Shown here one piece after another: positions 50,185 through 59,664 of a stretch of DNA of 64,000 nt; positions within the stretch are counted from its first letter, which is position 1, and each line of letters opens with the position of its first letter. Under the pieces are notes generated by a model. That model ran no database searches and had not been told where the DNA came from. It saw only the letters and a list, made by a program, of their open reading frames with translations. The translations under genes and the position numbers were made by a program. This DNA is from an uncultured Lachnospiraceae bacterium (GTDB lineage: Bacteria; Bacillota; Clostridia; Lachnospirales; Lachnospiraceae). The stretch is taken from the NCBI GenBank assembly GCA_910588955.1, contig CAJURQ010000011.1, forward strand, positions 24,853 through 88,852, written 5' to 3'.

Positions 50185-52200
50185 CTAATGTTTTCTTATC
50201 ACTTCATTCCAGCTTGAAATGCCGATCACCCGCAGGGCAAAGTCCGTGTACTCTGCCGCTTCCGGGGTATCCACATACTTAAACGCCTCATAGATGGACT
50301 TCCTTCCGCCGCCCAGCGTACAGAGCCCGAGATCCAGTCCCTGCGCCACCTCCGATGCCGCGTCCGTCTCTCTCGAGAAGAGCATACTGTCCACGTACTG
50401 GTTCGCCTCTATCGTCTTATATGCGTAGACAAAGGAAGCCGACTGCAGTTCCTGTCCTTTGGAGGAAGTGTAGCCCATCTCGCTCAAAATCAGGTGCCGC
50501 ACTTCGCCGTCGTCCGTCAGCATCTCCGGTTTTTGCAGGTAATCCGTCAGCACGTGCAGGTTCTTGATCGTGATAACCGGCGTGTTCTCGTTCTCCTGCA
50601 CATACTTTCCGTTGCTCTGCCACGCCTTCGCGCTCGTCAGCGGATAGTTGTAGGGATGCTGCGCCAGCCCCCAGTCGATGTTTCCCTCCGCCTTCAAGTT
50701 CCTGTTAAACTCGTCCAGAATCTCCTTGGAGCCGTACCCGTTCTTGGAATAGAGACTCTTTCCCCACTGCTGATCCAAAGATATGTATACCCGGGCATTG
50801 CCGTTGATGCTTAGGAAAGCGTTGTAGAAGACGCGAAACGCCCGCGCATACTCGTCCACATAGTCCGGCGTGCTCATATGCTCGATATGGTTCCACTCGC
50901 TTCTGGCGTTGATCTCGTTGCCGATCACCCAGTTCATCACCCTGCCGTGCCCCGTGCCCGAATAACGGCTCGCCAAAAATGAGGCAATGGCGGCAATCGT
51001 CTCCGTCCCGCTCTCGTCCGCGGCGTTGAACGCATAGTAGGGCGCATGTCCGCCGGAACGCGCCTTCGGGTGAATCAGCTCCGGATGCGAGGAAATGTCG
51101 TTTAGCACAATAGCCGTGGTGGTGATTCCCCGGTTCGTCAGGTTTGTGAAAATGTAATCGTACTCCGCGATAATCTGCCCGTTGAACGCATAGTTCTTTC
51201 CATTATAAGTGTAGTAGACCGTCGGGTAAAAGTCGTTGCTTGTCTGCCCAAGAATGCGGCTCAAAGGAATGTTGTAGGCGGCGTGGCGCACACCCAGATC
51301 ATCCAGCTCCGAGCTTTGCAGCTTTTCCGGATCTACCAGCAGCCCCTTCTTTGAGGACGTGGCGATAAAGGAAGGGTTGTATTTCGCTATCGCCTCCGGA
51401 TTTGTAATATAGTGCGGCTTTGTGATCGCCAGAAAACTTCCGTTCTTCTTCACCGCTACCACAAATTTAGAGAAAAGCCGGGAACTTGTGGTATTATAAT
51501 TGAGATTGACCGAAAAAGTCAAATCAACATCTTTCTGATCCTCTATGATATACTCCGTACCCTGTAACTGCGACTGGTACGCCTTCTCCTCGAAAAGATA
51601 GTAATATCCGTCGTCGCTGATGGCGAGATCTTTCGCCTTCATGGTGATGTCAATCTTCCCTGTCTCCGTATTGATCAGACAGCTCTCGATCGCGGCAAAG
51701 TCAGCCGCGTTCTCTTCGGTGACCTCCACTTCCTTCGGGCGGTTTTTGATCCCCTCTATCATATAGCGGGCGGCGTCCACCAGCGCGCGCGTGGTATCTT
51801 TGCCGGCATTCTGCCTGACGCTGTCCTTTCTGTGCTGGGTCTTGCTGTACTCGGCTAATTTCATTGCCTCCATATGTACCATCGCCTCTACCGCCGCGCT
51901 CTCGATCGCAAGCAATTCCATATGCTGTCTTGTATAATAGCCCCCGGCTGTACTGGCAGCCGCAAGTACAACAAAACAGACCGCCACAATGAGCCACCGT
52001 TTTTTTCTGTTTCCGGCGCCCCTATTTTGTGCCAGCTCCGCTCTCTGCTTTGCTTTCTTTTCCTTAACTTTTCGTTTATTTTCCGCCACCTTCGCCTTGT
52101 CGATGGTGCGTTTCCTTTTCTTTTTCCTGTTTTTTACGCGTTCTTTCGCCGCGTCCTCTGCGGGTGCGTTCTCTTCGTCCGTTCTCTCGGTTGTGCCCAT
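50185..52200 (-). CDS. DUF5722 glycosidase-like membrane-anchored protein
   Basis: 671 residues. A very basic cytoplasmic N terminus (residues 20-65, Lys/Arg/Glu), one membrane segment (about 68-90) and a large extracellular part. It has a beta domain, then a TIM-barrel-like domain with GNEINARSEWNH (putative acid/base Glu) and LILSEMGYTS (putative nucleophile Glu). This is the DUF5722 pattern, related to clan A glycosidases. Substrate unknown. It follows the deacetylase gene on the same strand. Confidence 0.8.
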   Translation of the reverse strand: MGTTERTDEENAPAEDAAKERVKNRKKKRKRTIDKAKVAENKRKVKEKKAKQRAELAQNRGAGNRKKRWLIVAVCFVVLAAASTAGGYYTRQHMELLAIESAAVEAMVHMEAMKLAEYSKTQHRKDSVRQNAGKDTTRALVDAARYMIEGIKNRPKEVEVTEENAADFAAIESCLINTETGKIDITMKAKDLAISDDGYYYLFEEKAYQSQLQGTEYIIEDQKDVDLTFSVNLNYNTTSSRLFSKFVVAVKKNGSFLAITKPHYITNPEAIAKYNPSFIATSSKKGLLVDPEKLQSSELDDLGVRHAAYNIPLSRILGQTSNDFYPTVYYTYNGKNYAFNGQIIAEYDYIFTNLTNRGITTTAIVLNDISSHPELIHPKARSGGHAPYYAFNAADESGTETIAAIASFLASRYSGTGHGRVMNWVIGNEINARSEWNHIEHMSTPDYVDEYARAFRVFYNAFLSINGNARVYISLDQQWGKSLYSKNGYGSKEILDEFNRNLKAEGNIDWGLAQHPYNYPLTSAKAWQSNGKYVQENENTPVITIKNLHVLTDYLQKPEMLTDDGEVRHLILSEMGYTSSKGQELQSASFVYAYKTIEANQYVDSMLFSRETDAASEVAQGLDLGLCTLGGGRKSIYEAFKYVDTPEAAEYTDFALRVIGISSWNEVIRKH

Positions 52201-52306
52201 ATATTCCCTTTTTCCTTTTGCTCTGTGTCAAATAATTATCTCACTGTACTATACTACACGATTATGTGGAAAAAGTCCAATACCTTTCCTCGCGGACGAT
52301 GTTCCT

Positions 52307-53011
52307 TCAGTCAAAAAATATTTCATCCACCGTCACAAACTCATATCCCTGCTTTTGCAGAATATCCACAATTTCAAGAGCTGCCGTCACGGTGGACTCA
52401 TATTCGTCGTGCATTAGAATGACAGCATTTTCCTTCGCCTTTTTAGTGACTCTGCTGACGATTCCCCTCACGTCGGTGCTGCACCAATCCCTCGGGTCAA
52501 TCGTCCAGAGTACCGGAATCATTGTAAGTTCCGTCTCGAAACTTTTGTCCCAGCTCCCGTAAGGAGGTCTCACATACTGCGGTTCCTCCCCCGTAATGCG
52601 CGAAAGCAGTTCGTTCGTCTTGACAAGCTCCGCCTTAAAAACCTCCCTGTTATTTTTTCCAAGCTGTATGTGGCTGTAAGTATGGTTGCCGACCAGATGC
52701 CCTTCCTCGTGCATCCGCAGAACCAATTCCGGATAAGCCTCCGCCTGCTTTCCCATGACAAAAAAGCTCGCCTTAGCTCCCCGCTCCTTCAGCCCGTCCA
52801 AAAGCTGCTCCGTATAGTATGGATGCGGTCCGTCATCAAATGTAATCGCTATTTTTCTCGTATCCATATCTTCCCTTTCATTCATAACGCTCGTTATGCA
52901 TGCGACGGTGCCCATTGAATCGCCGTCTCCCTTCATCATATCAAGGCAGCACGCCGCCACGATAACCGCAAGTACAATAACAGCCGCCATATCTTTTCTT
53001 ATCTTTATCAA
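52307..53011 (-). CDS. Polysaccharide deacetylase (NodB domain)
   Basis: 234 residues from a TTG start (AGGTG ahead). One N-terminal membrane segment, then a NodB domain: ITFDDGPHPYYT (catalytic Asp and metal Asp), GNHTYSHIQLG (metal His pair), RPPYGSWD and ILMHDEY. It removes acetyl groups from peptidoglycan or another surface glycan outside the cell. Confidence 0.9.
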   Translation of the reverse strand: MIKIRKDMAAVIVLAVIVAACCLDMMKGDGDSMGTVACITSVMNEREDMDTRKIAITFDDGPHPYYTEQLLDGLKERGAKASFFVMGKQAEAYPELVLRMHEEGHLVGNHTYSHIQLGKNNREVFKAELVKTNELLSRITGEEPQYVRPPYGSWDKSFETELTMIPVLWTIDPRDWCSTDVRGIVSRVTKKAKENAVILMHDEYESTVTAALEIVDILQKQGYEFVTVDEIFFD

Positions 53012-53104
53012 GAGACAACACCTGCAAACCCCTTTTCTCTACCATATATATGCCTGAGGTTTTCTCCTGATTCAGCTTCTCACAAATGCAGAATTCGCCG
53101 TCCT

Positions 53105-54247
53105 TCAGATATCCGGAAGCCGGATTTGAAACGCCTTTGTATACCCTTCCCCGAAACTCCGGTTCAAGATCAGCCTGCCGCCGTGCATCTCCACGATCTT
53201 TTTGGAGATGCCAAGTCCCAGACCGCTGCCGCCCTTTGAGGATCGCGCCCTGTCCCCCCTTGTAAACGGCTCAAAGATATGCGCCGCGAAAACCGGATCT
53301 ATCGGCTCCCCGTCATCAGCCACCGTCAGTTCATAGTCCTGCAAGCGTACAAGCACCCTGCCGTTCTCCTTCCCGTAGCGAATCGCATTGGTAAGCAGGT
53401 TGGTAATGGCGCGCCCTAGCTGCAGCCTGTCCATCTCAAAAGGCATTCTCTCCTCCGGAATCTCGAGCACGAGTTCCATCTCCCTGCCCTCAAAATCCGC
53501 ATAGAGAAGCGCCGCCATCTCCCTTGTAAGCTCCGCCAGATCTCCCGGCTCCTTACGCATGGTAAATCCTTCGCTCTCAAGCTTCACATACTCAAAAAGG
53601 AGGGTAATCAGCTCGTCCATGCGCATAGCTTTGGCGTAAATCGCGTCCAGATAGGACTGCCTGTTCTCCTTTGCCACAATTCCCTCGGAAAGCGCCTTGC
53701 TGTACCCGCAGATCGTAGTGATCGGCGTTTTGATATCGTGGGCGATATCCGAGAGCATCAGGTTCCTCCTCTGGTCCCTCGCAAGTTTCTGCGCCTCCTC
53801 CTGCGCAAGCAGCTCATTAAACTGTCTCGTCACGATCCGGGAATAGCAGAACGCGCCCACCAGATAGGGAAGCATCCTGATCAGCAAAAGGGCGAGAATC
53901 CCCCCTATCATCATAATGCGAAGTATTATGCCCCACATGCCGCCGTAGAGCGGGGAAGTGACCTGAATCCTCATGGTGCTGCCCATTGCCTGCTCAATCC
54001 GCCCCTGCACCCACTCTCTGACGCCCGACGGCAGAAATCCTGTCAGAAAATAAAATAACATCTGTAATAGCCACACCACCATGTTGCTGTTTCCCGTAAT
54101 TTCAATCTGCTGGCTTTCCAGAAATGCAAGCACCGCCGGTGTAATCGCCACCCGATACAGAAAATTGATCACTTCCACGCTCCAGTAAATACAGAACAGA
54201 AGGATCAGAAACCGCTGTACCAGAAACCATTTTATATTCTTTTTCAT
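53105..54247 (-). CDS. Sensor histidine kinase
   Basis: 380 residues. Two membrane segments (about 10-40 and 105-130) flank a short extracellular loop. HisKA with phospho-acceptor His in LMLSDIAHDIKTPIT, and ATPase with N box ITNLLTNAIRYG, G1 VADDGEPIDP and G2 GSGLGLGISKKI. It partners with the response regulator encoded 12 bases upstream. Confidence 0.93.
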   Translation of the reverse strand: MKKNIKWFLVQRFLILLFCIYWSVEVINFLYRVAITPAVLAFLESQQIEITGNSNMVVWLLQMLFYFLTGFLPSGVREWVQGRIEQAMGSTMRIQVTSPLYGGMWGIILRIMMIGGILALLLIRMLPYLVGAFCYSRIVTRQFNELLAQEEAQKLARDQRRNLMLSDIAHDIKTPITTICGYSKALSEGIVAKENRQSYLDAIYAKAMRMDELITLLFEYVKLESEGFTMRKEPGDLAELTREMAALLYADFEGREMELVLEIPEERMPFEMDRLQLGRAITNLLTNAIRYGKENGRVLVRLQDYELTVADDGEPIDPVFAAHIFEPFTRGDRARSSKGGSGLGLGISKKIVEMHGGRLILNRSFGEGYTKAFQIRLPDI

Positions 54248-54259
54248 CTAAGGCTGCCC

Positions 54260-54955
54260 TCACTCTTTTTCCAGACGGTAGCCAAGACCTCTGATCGTCC
54301 GGATGTAATCCCTGCCGTCTTTCTCCAGCTTGGCGCGCAGCTTGGAAATACACACCATCACATTGTTGTCGGAAACCATGTACGTTTCCTCCCACCCCGC
54401 CTCAAAGATCTGCTGCTTGGTAAACACCCTGCCCGGATTCTCCATGAAAAGCTTCATAATCCGAAATTCCACCGAGGTCAGCTCAATCCGCTCACCGTCC
54501 TGATACAGCAGACAGGAATCCGGCTCCAACCGCAGATTCCCCACCTGCAGCACAGCGTCCGGCACATTCCTGCTCTCCCCTGCGCCCAGCGCATAGAATC
54601 GCCTCAGATTGGATTTCACCCGCGCCACCGCCTCAAGCGGCACAAACGGTTTTGTAATATAATCGTCCGCGCCCAGATCCAGTCCCAAAATTTTATCGGA
54701 GTCGCTGCTCTTCGCCGATAGCATAATCACCGGCAGATTATTTTCCTCCCGGATATTCCGTAACACCCGATATCCATCCATTCCCGGCATCATGATATCC
54801 AGAAGCGCCAAGTCGATCTTCTCCTCTTTTACCAGCCTGACTGCCTCCGTGCCGTCCGCCGCCTCCACGATCTCATATCCTTCTTTTTCCAGATACAGGC
54901 GGAGTACTTCCCGTATCTCCGCCTCGTCATCCGCCACTAAAATTCTGTAAGCCAT
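54260..54955 (-). CDS. OmpR/PhoB-type response regulator
   Basis: 231 residues from the ATG at 54955. Receiver with Asp in LLDIMMPGMDG, Ser/Thr in IMLSAKSS and Lys in YITKPF. The C-terminal winged helix has LTSVEFRIMKLFMENPGRVFT and YIRTIRGLGYRLE. It forms an operon with the kinase that follows. Confidence 0.94.
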   Translation of the reverse strand: MAYRILVADDEAEIREVLRLYLEKEGYEIVEAADGTEAVRLVKEEKIDLALLDIMMPGMDGYRVLRNIREENNLPVIMLSAKSSDSDKILGLDLGADDYITKPFVPLEAVARVKSNLRRFYALGAGESRNVPDAVLQVGNLRLEPDSCLLYQDGERIELTSVEFRIMKLFMENPGRVFTKQQIFEAGWEETYMVSDNNVMVCISKLRAKLEKDGRDYIRTIRGLGYRLEKE

Positions 54956-54988
54956 TTCATTCCCCATTTTTCTTCGCGCTTGCGCAAC

Positions 54989-56014
54989 TTACCACTGCTG
55001 TCCGTCGTTGTTTCCATTTACATCATACTGTCCACCGTACTGCATGTTCTGATTTACACCTGCACCGTACTGTCCGTTCATGCCATACTGCGCATTCGCG
55101 TTTCCGTAAGCCTCATACTGCCCATTCATATCGTATGGCGCATTCACACCACCCTGCCCATATGCAGGTACCTCCATATGATTCATAACACGTGTATTTC
55201 TAAGCTGGCAGTAGAGTGCCGCAAAGGTCAGGCACCGGTATGGCTGCACATAGAGGACTTCTACGATTCCCAGAGTGAGCGCCCCCAGAATGTCCCATAA
55301 GATAAACGACAGCCCCAGAACAAAGGTCTTCCATTTGTTGCCGTCCATCATCTCCCGGCTCATCTGCAATGCAGCCCTGTAGTCCATATCCGGATTCTCC
55401 GTCAGAATGTAGGGCACCATATAGTACTCATACATCTTGATAATGCCCGGAATGATAAACAGCAGCGTCCACAAAAAGATACGCAAATCCATCTGAAACA
55501 TTACCTTGACAATATTTTTGTAGGAATGGTCAAAAGCGAAGGCAATCTCCTTAACCTGCGCCACATCCTCCACGCTTTTTATCATAAAGCGTTTGCCGCC
55601 CACACTGAACGGATTGAGCAGAAAGATGTCCACAACCAAAATAATCGCAAGGACTACCGCAAAGATAATTACAAATATAATAATCGTTACGAATCCGATA
55701 AACATGCCATCTAAAAAGCTGATCTCCACCTCGTCGGTCTCAAACTCCCCGCCGCCGATCGTCTCCACCGTGGTCTTACCTGAATCGGCATGTCTTCTCA
55801 CTGTGACAATGCTTCTCTTCCCGGTCGGCAGAGAACCACTTTTCATCTCTCTCACGCCCTCCTCCGAATCGGTCTGATAGGTCGTCTTGTGAAAAGTGAG
55901 ACCGCCCGTCTCGCACCCTAACAGCACAAGAATCATGGATACCAGCATAATCTTCCAGTAATTCCTGTGCAAAGCCGCTTTCGCAGCTTCCTTTAACTTA
56001 CTTCTCGTCCACAT
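54989..56014 (-). CDS. DUF975 family integral membrane protein
   Basis: 341 residues. MWTRSKLKEAAKAALHRNYW at the start is the DUF975 signature, followed by about five membrane segments. The C-terminal 60 residues are a low-complexity Gln/Tyr/Gly/Asn tail with repeated QYGMNGQY-like units. The function is unknown. Confidence 0.85.
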   Translation of the reverse strand: MWTRSKLKEAAKAALHRNYWKIMLVSMILVLLGCETGGLTFHKTTYQTDSEEGVREMKSGSLPTGKRSIVTVRRHADSGKTTVETIGGGEFETDEVEISFLDGMFIGFVTIIIFVIIFAVVLAIILVVDIFLLNPFSVGGKRFMIKSVEDVAQVKEIAFAFDHSYKNIVKVMFQMDLRIFLWTLLFIIPGIIKMYEYYMVPYILTENPDMDYRAALQMSREMMDGNKWKTFVLGLSFILWDILGALTLGIVEVLYVQPYRCLTFAALYCQLRNTRVMNHMEVPAYGQGGVNAPYDMNGQYEAYGNANAQYGMNGQYGAGVNQNMQYGGQYDVNGNNDGQQW

Positions 56015-56141
56015 ACTCTGTTTCCTCCTTCTATTTGGCGTCCCCGGTATCGGGGTTATCGTCCTGTTTACAATATCAGAATAACACGCTTTCCTTAAAA
56101 GAAAAGAGGCGCAGCCTTAACACAACCTTAAACCGCTCCTC

Positions 56142-57989
56142 CTAATTCTCCTCCAAATTCATATATTTCAGATAAAGCCCCTCGAACCGCTCCGTCTCCG
56201 CCAAATTCACACTCTCCGCCAGACAGATCCTCTCCTCCAATGCAGCGGCGTCCAACCTTTTTTCACACAAATCCCGCCCCAGTTCATACGCGCCGGCGAG
56301 CGACGTATTCCCCACCGCCTCCACCCTTCCCTTCATATAAGAAGGAAGGAGACCGATCGCGACCGCCGCCTCCACGTCCAGATAGTAACCGAAACCGCCC
56401 GCGAGAAAAACCTTTTCTATTTCGAAACGTCCCATCTCTTCCCACAGAATCTCCACACCCGCACGGATCGCCGCCTTTGCCATCTGCAGCCCGCGAATAT
56501 CTTTCTGGTTAAAATAGCGCTCATTTTTTCTCTGCAACCCCTTCACGGAAACTTCCTTCACGCCCTCTATCCGCACACCCTCCGTAAAATACGGCTCCGC
56601 CAAAAGCCCTGTCTCGTCCAGTATACCCCTTCTCAAAAGCTGTGCGGTGAGCGCGATCCGGTCCGTGCCCATCATCTTGCCGTCCCCCTCAAATGCCGGA
56701 CCCGCCGCCGTAGCGGTCGCAATCATACGCTGTCCGTCGGTGATGACCATCTCGCCGTTCGTGCCAAGATCAATCAGCAGTATGGCGTGACGCGCGGGCG
56801 CTGTCCCATTTTCAGTCTGCTCATCCCCAAACAATCCCGCATCCTCTGCATCCACATTTCCCTGCTTTTTGCTGTCTCCCGCCATTCCACATGCAAACTG
56901 CCCAAGCGCATACAGACCCGCTACAATGTCACCGCCCACAAAGGCGCTCATACAGGGCGCAACGTAGACCGGCAAACCGGCAAACACCCTTCCCGTAATA
57001 TACATGTTTTCCGGCAGATTCTCCATCCCCGCAAAAAGGCGCGCCGCCGTTATGTGCTGTAAGCCCTTCTCCACTGGCACAAAGGGCGCCCTCCCGAGAG
57101 ACGATACGTCCAAGCCGAGCAGCAGATGCTCCATAGCGGTATTTCCGGCGATGCATATGCAGAGAATGTTCCCTGCGTCCCCATCCGTTTTTTTCTGCAA
57201 AGTTTCCTCGAACTGCCCGAGTCCTCTCAAAATCACCTCACAGACAAGCCGGCGCAATTCCTCCCCGTGTCCCTCAACGGACGCCTGAATCCGCGCCAGC
57301 ACATCCGTGCCGTATCTCCTCTGGGGATTGATTTCACAATAAGTATCCGCCACCGCTCCCGTCGCTGCCGCACGCAGCTGCATGGCGATCGTGGTGGTGC
57401 CCAAGTCAACCGCTATGATATAACGACCGCTTTTTTTTGTTCCTGCTTTTTCATCGATTTTCGCAATTTTAATAACATCCACTTCATTTTTAGAAATAAC
57501 AGAAGATTTTTTTAACTCATTTTCTGAATCCGTATATGCTTGTTCATCAGATTTCATAGCAGATGATTTTTGATTTTCAGACAAGTTATTCCATTGACCA
57601 CTTAAGTCATTACTTTCCGACAGAAGGTTCACTTCCGTGACAATGGGCGTCTCTTTTTCCTCCGCCGCGACAATTTTGATCGTACAGTCCGCCTTCGGTC
57701 TGGTCACGCAGGAAAGCCGAAAACCCTGCCGCAGTTCCTCCGGCTCTAACCTGCTTCTCTCCAGTCCCGTTGGCAGCGGCGCGCCCTTCAAAAACTGAAC
57801 GACACAACGCCCGCAGTCCCCTCTCCCGCCGCAAAAGCTGCCGTCTATCAACCCGTTTTTCAATAATACCGGCATCAGTGTCAAAGCTGACTCCTGTGTC
57901 AGTTCTATTTCTCTGACAAATGGATCGCTATTTTCACTATTTGATTTTTCGTCATGCATAACAACTGTGATTTTTATTTGTTCAGACAA
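56142..57989 (-). CDS. ASKHA-domain ferredoxin protein (corrinoid activation type)
   Basis: I favour the TTG at 57989, with GAGGAG ten bases ahead, overlapping the stop of the DUF4250 gene; an ATG (58007) and a TTG (58022) upstream are alternatives. About 615 residues. An N-terminal [2Fe-2S] ferredoxin (FCGGRGDCGRC and SCVTRP) precedes a DUF4445/ASKHA ATPase domain with AVDLGTTTIAM and LIDLGTNGEMV. The layout is that of RACo/RamA proteins that reduce corrinoid cofactors of methyltransferases. No methyltransferase gene is in the window. Confidence 0.85.
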   Translation of the reverse strand: MSEQIKITVVMHDEKSNSENSDPFVREIELTQESALTLMPVLLKNGLIDGSFCGGRGDCGRCVVQFLKGAPLPTGLERSRLEPEELRQGFRLSCVTRPKADCTIKIVAAEEKETPIVTEVNLLSESNDLSGQWNNLSENQKSSAMKSDEQAYTDSENELKKSSVISKNEVDVIKIAKIDEKAGTKKSGRYIIAVDLGTTTIAMQLRAAATGAVADTYCEINPQRRYGTDVLARIQASVEGHGEELRRLVCEVILRGLGQFEETLQKKTDGDAGNILCICIAGNTAMEHLLLGLDVSSLGRAPFVPVEKGLQHITAARLFAGMENLPENMYITGRVFAGLPVYVAPCMSAFVGGDIVAGLYALGQFACGMAGDSKKQGNVDAEDAGLFGDEQTENGTAPARHAILLIDLGTNGEMVITDGQRMIATATAAGPAFEGDGKMMGTDRIALTAQLLRRGILDETGLLAEPYFTEGVRIEGVKEVSVKGLQRKNERYFNQKDIRGLQMAKAAIRAGVEILWEEMGRFEIEKVFLAGGFGYYLDVEAAVAIGLLPSYMKGRVEAVGNTSLAGAYELGRDLCEKRLDAAALEERICLAESVNLAETERFEGLYLKYMNLEEN

Positions 57990-58155
57990 ACTGATTTTTC
58001 TCCTCATCGTAATGATAATCAATACCAGACAGTTTTCCGACTATCTCATCGCGGTTCGCGTCAAGATCTTCGCAGAGTGCATCCAGATTATCATAAAAAT
58101 CCCGAAGCTTTAAGTTTACATAACTCAGCAACATCACTGGGTCTTTTGGTATCAT
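57982..58155 (-). CDS. DUF4250 protein
   Basis: 57 residues from the ATG at 58155 (AAAGGA ahead). MIPKDPVMLLSYVNLKLRD start and LDANRDEIVGKL are the DUF4250 pattern. It is small and acidic, of unknown function. It overlaps the next gene's start. Confidence 0.85.
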   Translation of the reverse strand: MIPKDPVMLLSYVNLKLRDFYDNLDALCEDLDANRDEIVGKLSGIDYHYDEEKNQFV

Positions 58156-58240
58156 AACACCCGTCCTTTCTATATCTATCCATTCCATCTCTGCCTTCAG
58201 AACGAACATCAGGTTCATCCGTTTTCTGAAGGCACTGTCA

Positions 58241-59281
58241 TTACTTCAGTTCCATCTCCACACGGTAAGTCTTCCCGTCGCTGACTACATTTGCCATACT
58301 GCCGCAAATCAGCGGCATGGACGGCGGCAGATGCCCGATGTCCAGATCCATAAGCACCGGCACCTGATAGTGGTACAGCATCTCGCAGACCGCCTGATAG
58401 CTGTCGATGCCGAACTCCTCCACGCCCATGCCAAGCCTCGGTCTGCCAATCAGAAAACCTTTACAGTGTTTGAACCACCCCGCATGTTCCATCTGCCACA
58501 TGGCGCGGCGTATGCCCATCAGGTTCAGATCACATGCCTCCAGAAACCAGATAATGCCATCTTCCCGATATCTTTCCGTAAATTCTGTCACTTTATCGTA
58601 CTTCGTTCCGAGGAAATTGACTAAGCAATCCATACAACCGCCCAAAAGACGCCCCGTGAAGTTGATATCTACATTCGTCATTCCGTCCGGCAGATAGTAT
58701 TTAATAACAGACGTTTCTGTCAGGTTATAGGGTGCATAGGGATGCTCCTCGTCCTTTAGGGATTCACGCTCCCATTTGTCATACCCCTGCATAGTCAACT
58801 TCTTTCCCTGCAGGAGCATCATTGCGTCATTTAATGACGGGTGTAACGGTTCCATCCCGAAAGCCGCCGCACATGGTCCGTACACGGACGCCACATCACA
58901 CAGCGTCGCAAGCAGGAACGTAAAGTTCGTGTTGTCCGAATACCCCAGATACCATTTGGGATCTGCCTGACGAATCTTCTCGAAATCCACAAAATCCAGA
59001 ATCTCGCACATCAATTCGCCTCCTCCACAGGAAATGAGACAATCGTTATTTTTATCGCAGTAATAAGCTGTCAACTCTTCCCCGCACTTCTCGGGGGTAT
59101 TGCTGATTCCCACGCCCACCTCCACATAACAGTTCGGTCCGAGCTGCAAATGAAAGCCCTGTTCCTCCCACCTCTTCTGCGCGTTCAGAAATCCGCTCTT
59201 GTAAGGCTCTGTCGCACAGCCAAAGGACGGCGCCACAAACCCAATTGTCCCGTTTTCCCTTAAAAATACCGGATATCTCAT
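58241..59281 (-). CDS. S66 family LD-carboxypeptidase / MccF-like peptidase
   Basis: 346 residues. FVAPSFGC near the start, ISCGGGELMCEIL and the nucleophile Ser in LGYSDNT. The length and C-terminal part fit the MccF branch, which cleaves acylated or peptide-linked nucleotides, as well as peptidoglycan LD-carboxypeptidases. The catalytic Glu and His are expected in the C-terminal half (FLEACD, DIGHLPP). Confidence 0.88.
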   Translation of the reverse strand: MRYPVFLRENGTIGFVAPSFGCATEPYKSGFLNAQKRWEEQGFHLQLGPNCYVEVGVGISNTPEKCGEELTAYYCDKNNDCLISCGGGELMCEILDFVDFEKIRQADPKWYLGYSDNTNFTFLLATLCDVASVYGPCAAAFGMEPLHPSLNDAMMLLQGKKLTMQGYDKWERESLKDEEHPYAPYNLTETSVIKYYLPDGMTNVDINFTGRLLGGCMDCLVNFLGTKYDKVTEFTERYREDGIIWFLEACDLNLMGIRRAMWQMEHAGWFKHCKGFLIGRPRLGMGVEEFGIDSYQAVCEMLYHYQVPVLMDLDIGHLPPSMPLICGSMANVVSDGKTYRVEMELK

Positions 59282-59664
59282 AGTTGCCTCCCGTCTCCCT
59301 TATCAATTAGATCCTTCACGCTAAAACTGGATTTAGCAATCCTCTAAAAAGCCCACTTATCCACATTTTTTTGCTCTTATATCCCTTTTTTCACGCAAAT
59401 CCTGCTAAATCCTGTTTTAATCATAGGTTCCTTCGCCTCTTCTCTTACCATACCACACTTGCGGGCAACTTGCCAGTCTGTTCTACCCCGGCTTTCCGCC
59501 CGACAACCTACTGTCTTCGACATGGGAAAACCCCGGCGTTTTCCATATTCCACTTCTAGCGCCGGGGCTTTTCTTCTTATCTTTTTAATAACATCCATTT
59601 TATAAATTGCATATCATCTGCTATTTTATATTTCCCTCTTCCATTCCGCCCTGTTTTTCTACCC
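59282..59664. other. Intergenic region with clpB terminator
   Basis: Holds the terminator at 59531-59567; the rest has no recognisable gene. Confidence 0.55.
59531..59567. terminator. Terminator downstream of clpB
   Basis: CCCCGGCG (59531-59538) pairs with CGCCGGGG (59560-59567), flanked by A4 on the left and C-T4 on the right, so it can work in both directions. Confidence 0.75.

Noticed and set aside
54970..54990. TTGCGCAA near the DUF975 gene as another LacI operator
   Set aside because: The half after the core (CTTACC) does not match the CGG half seen in the three operators, and it lies at a gene end.
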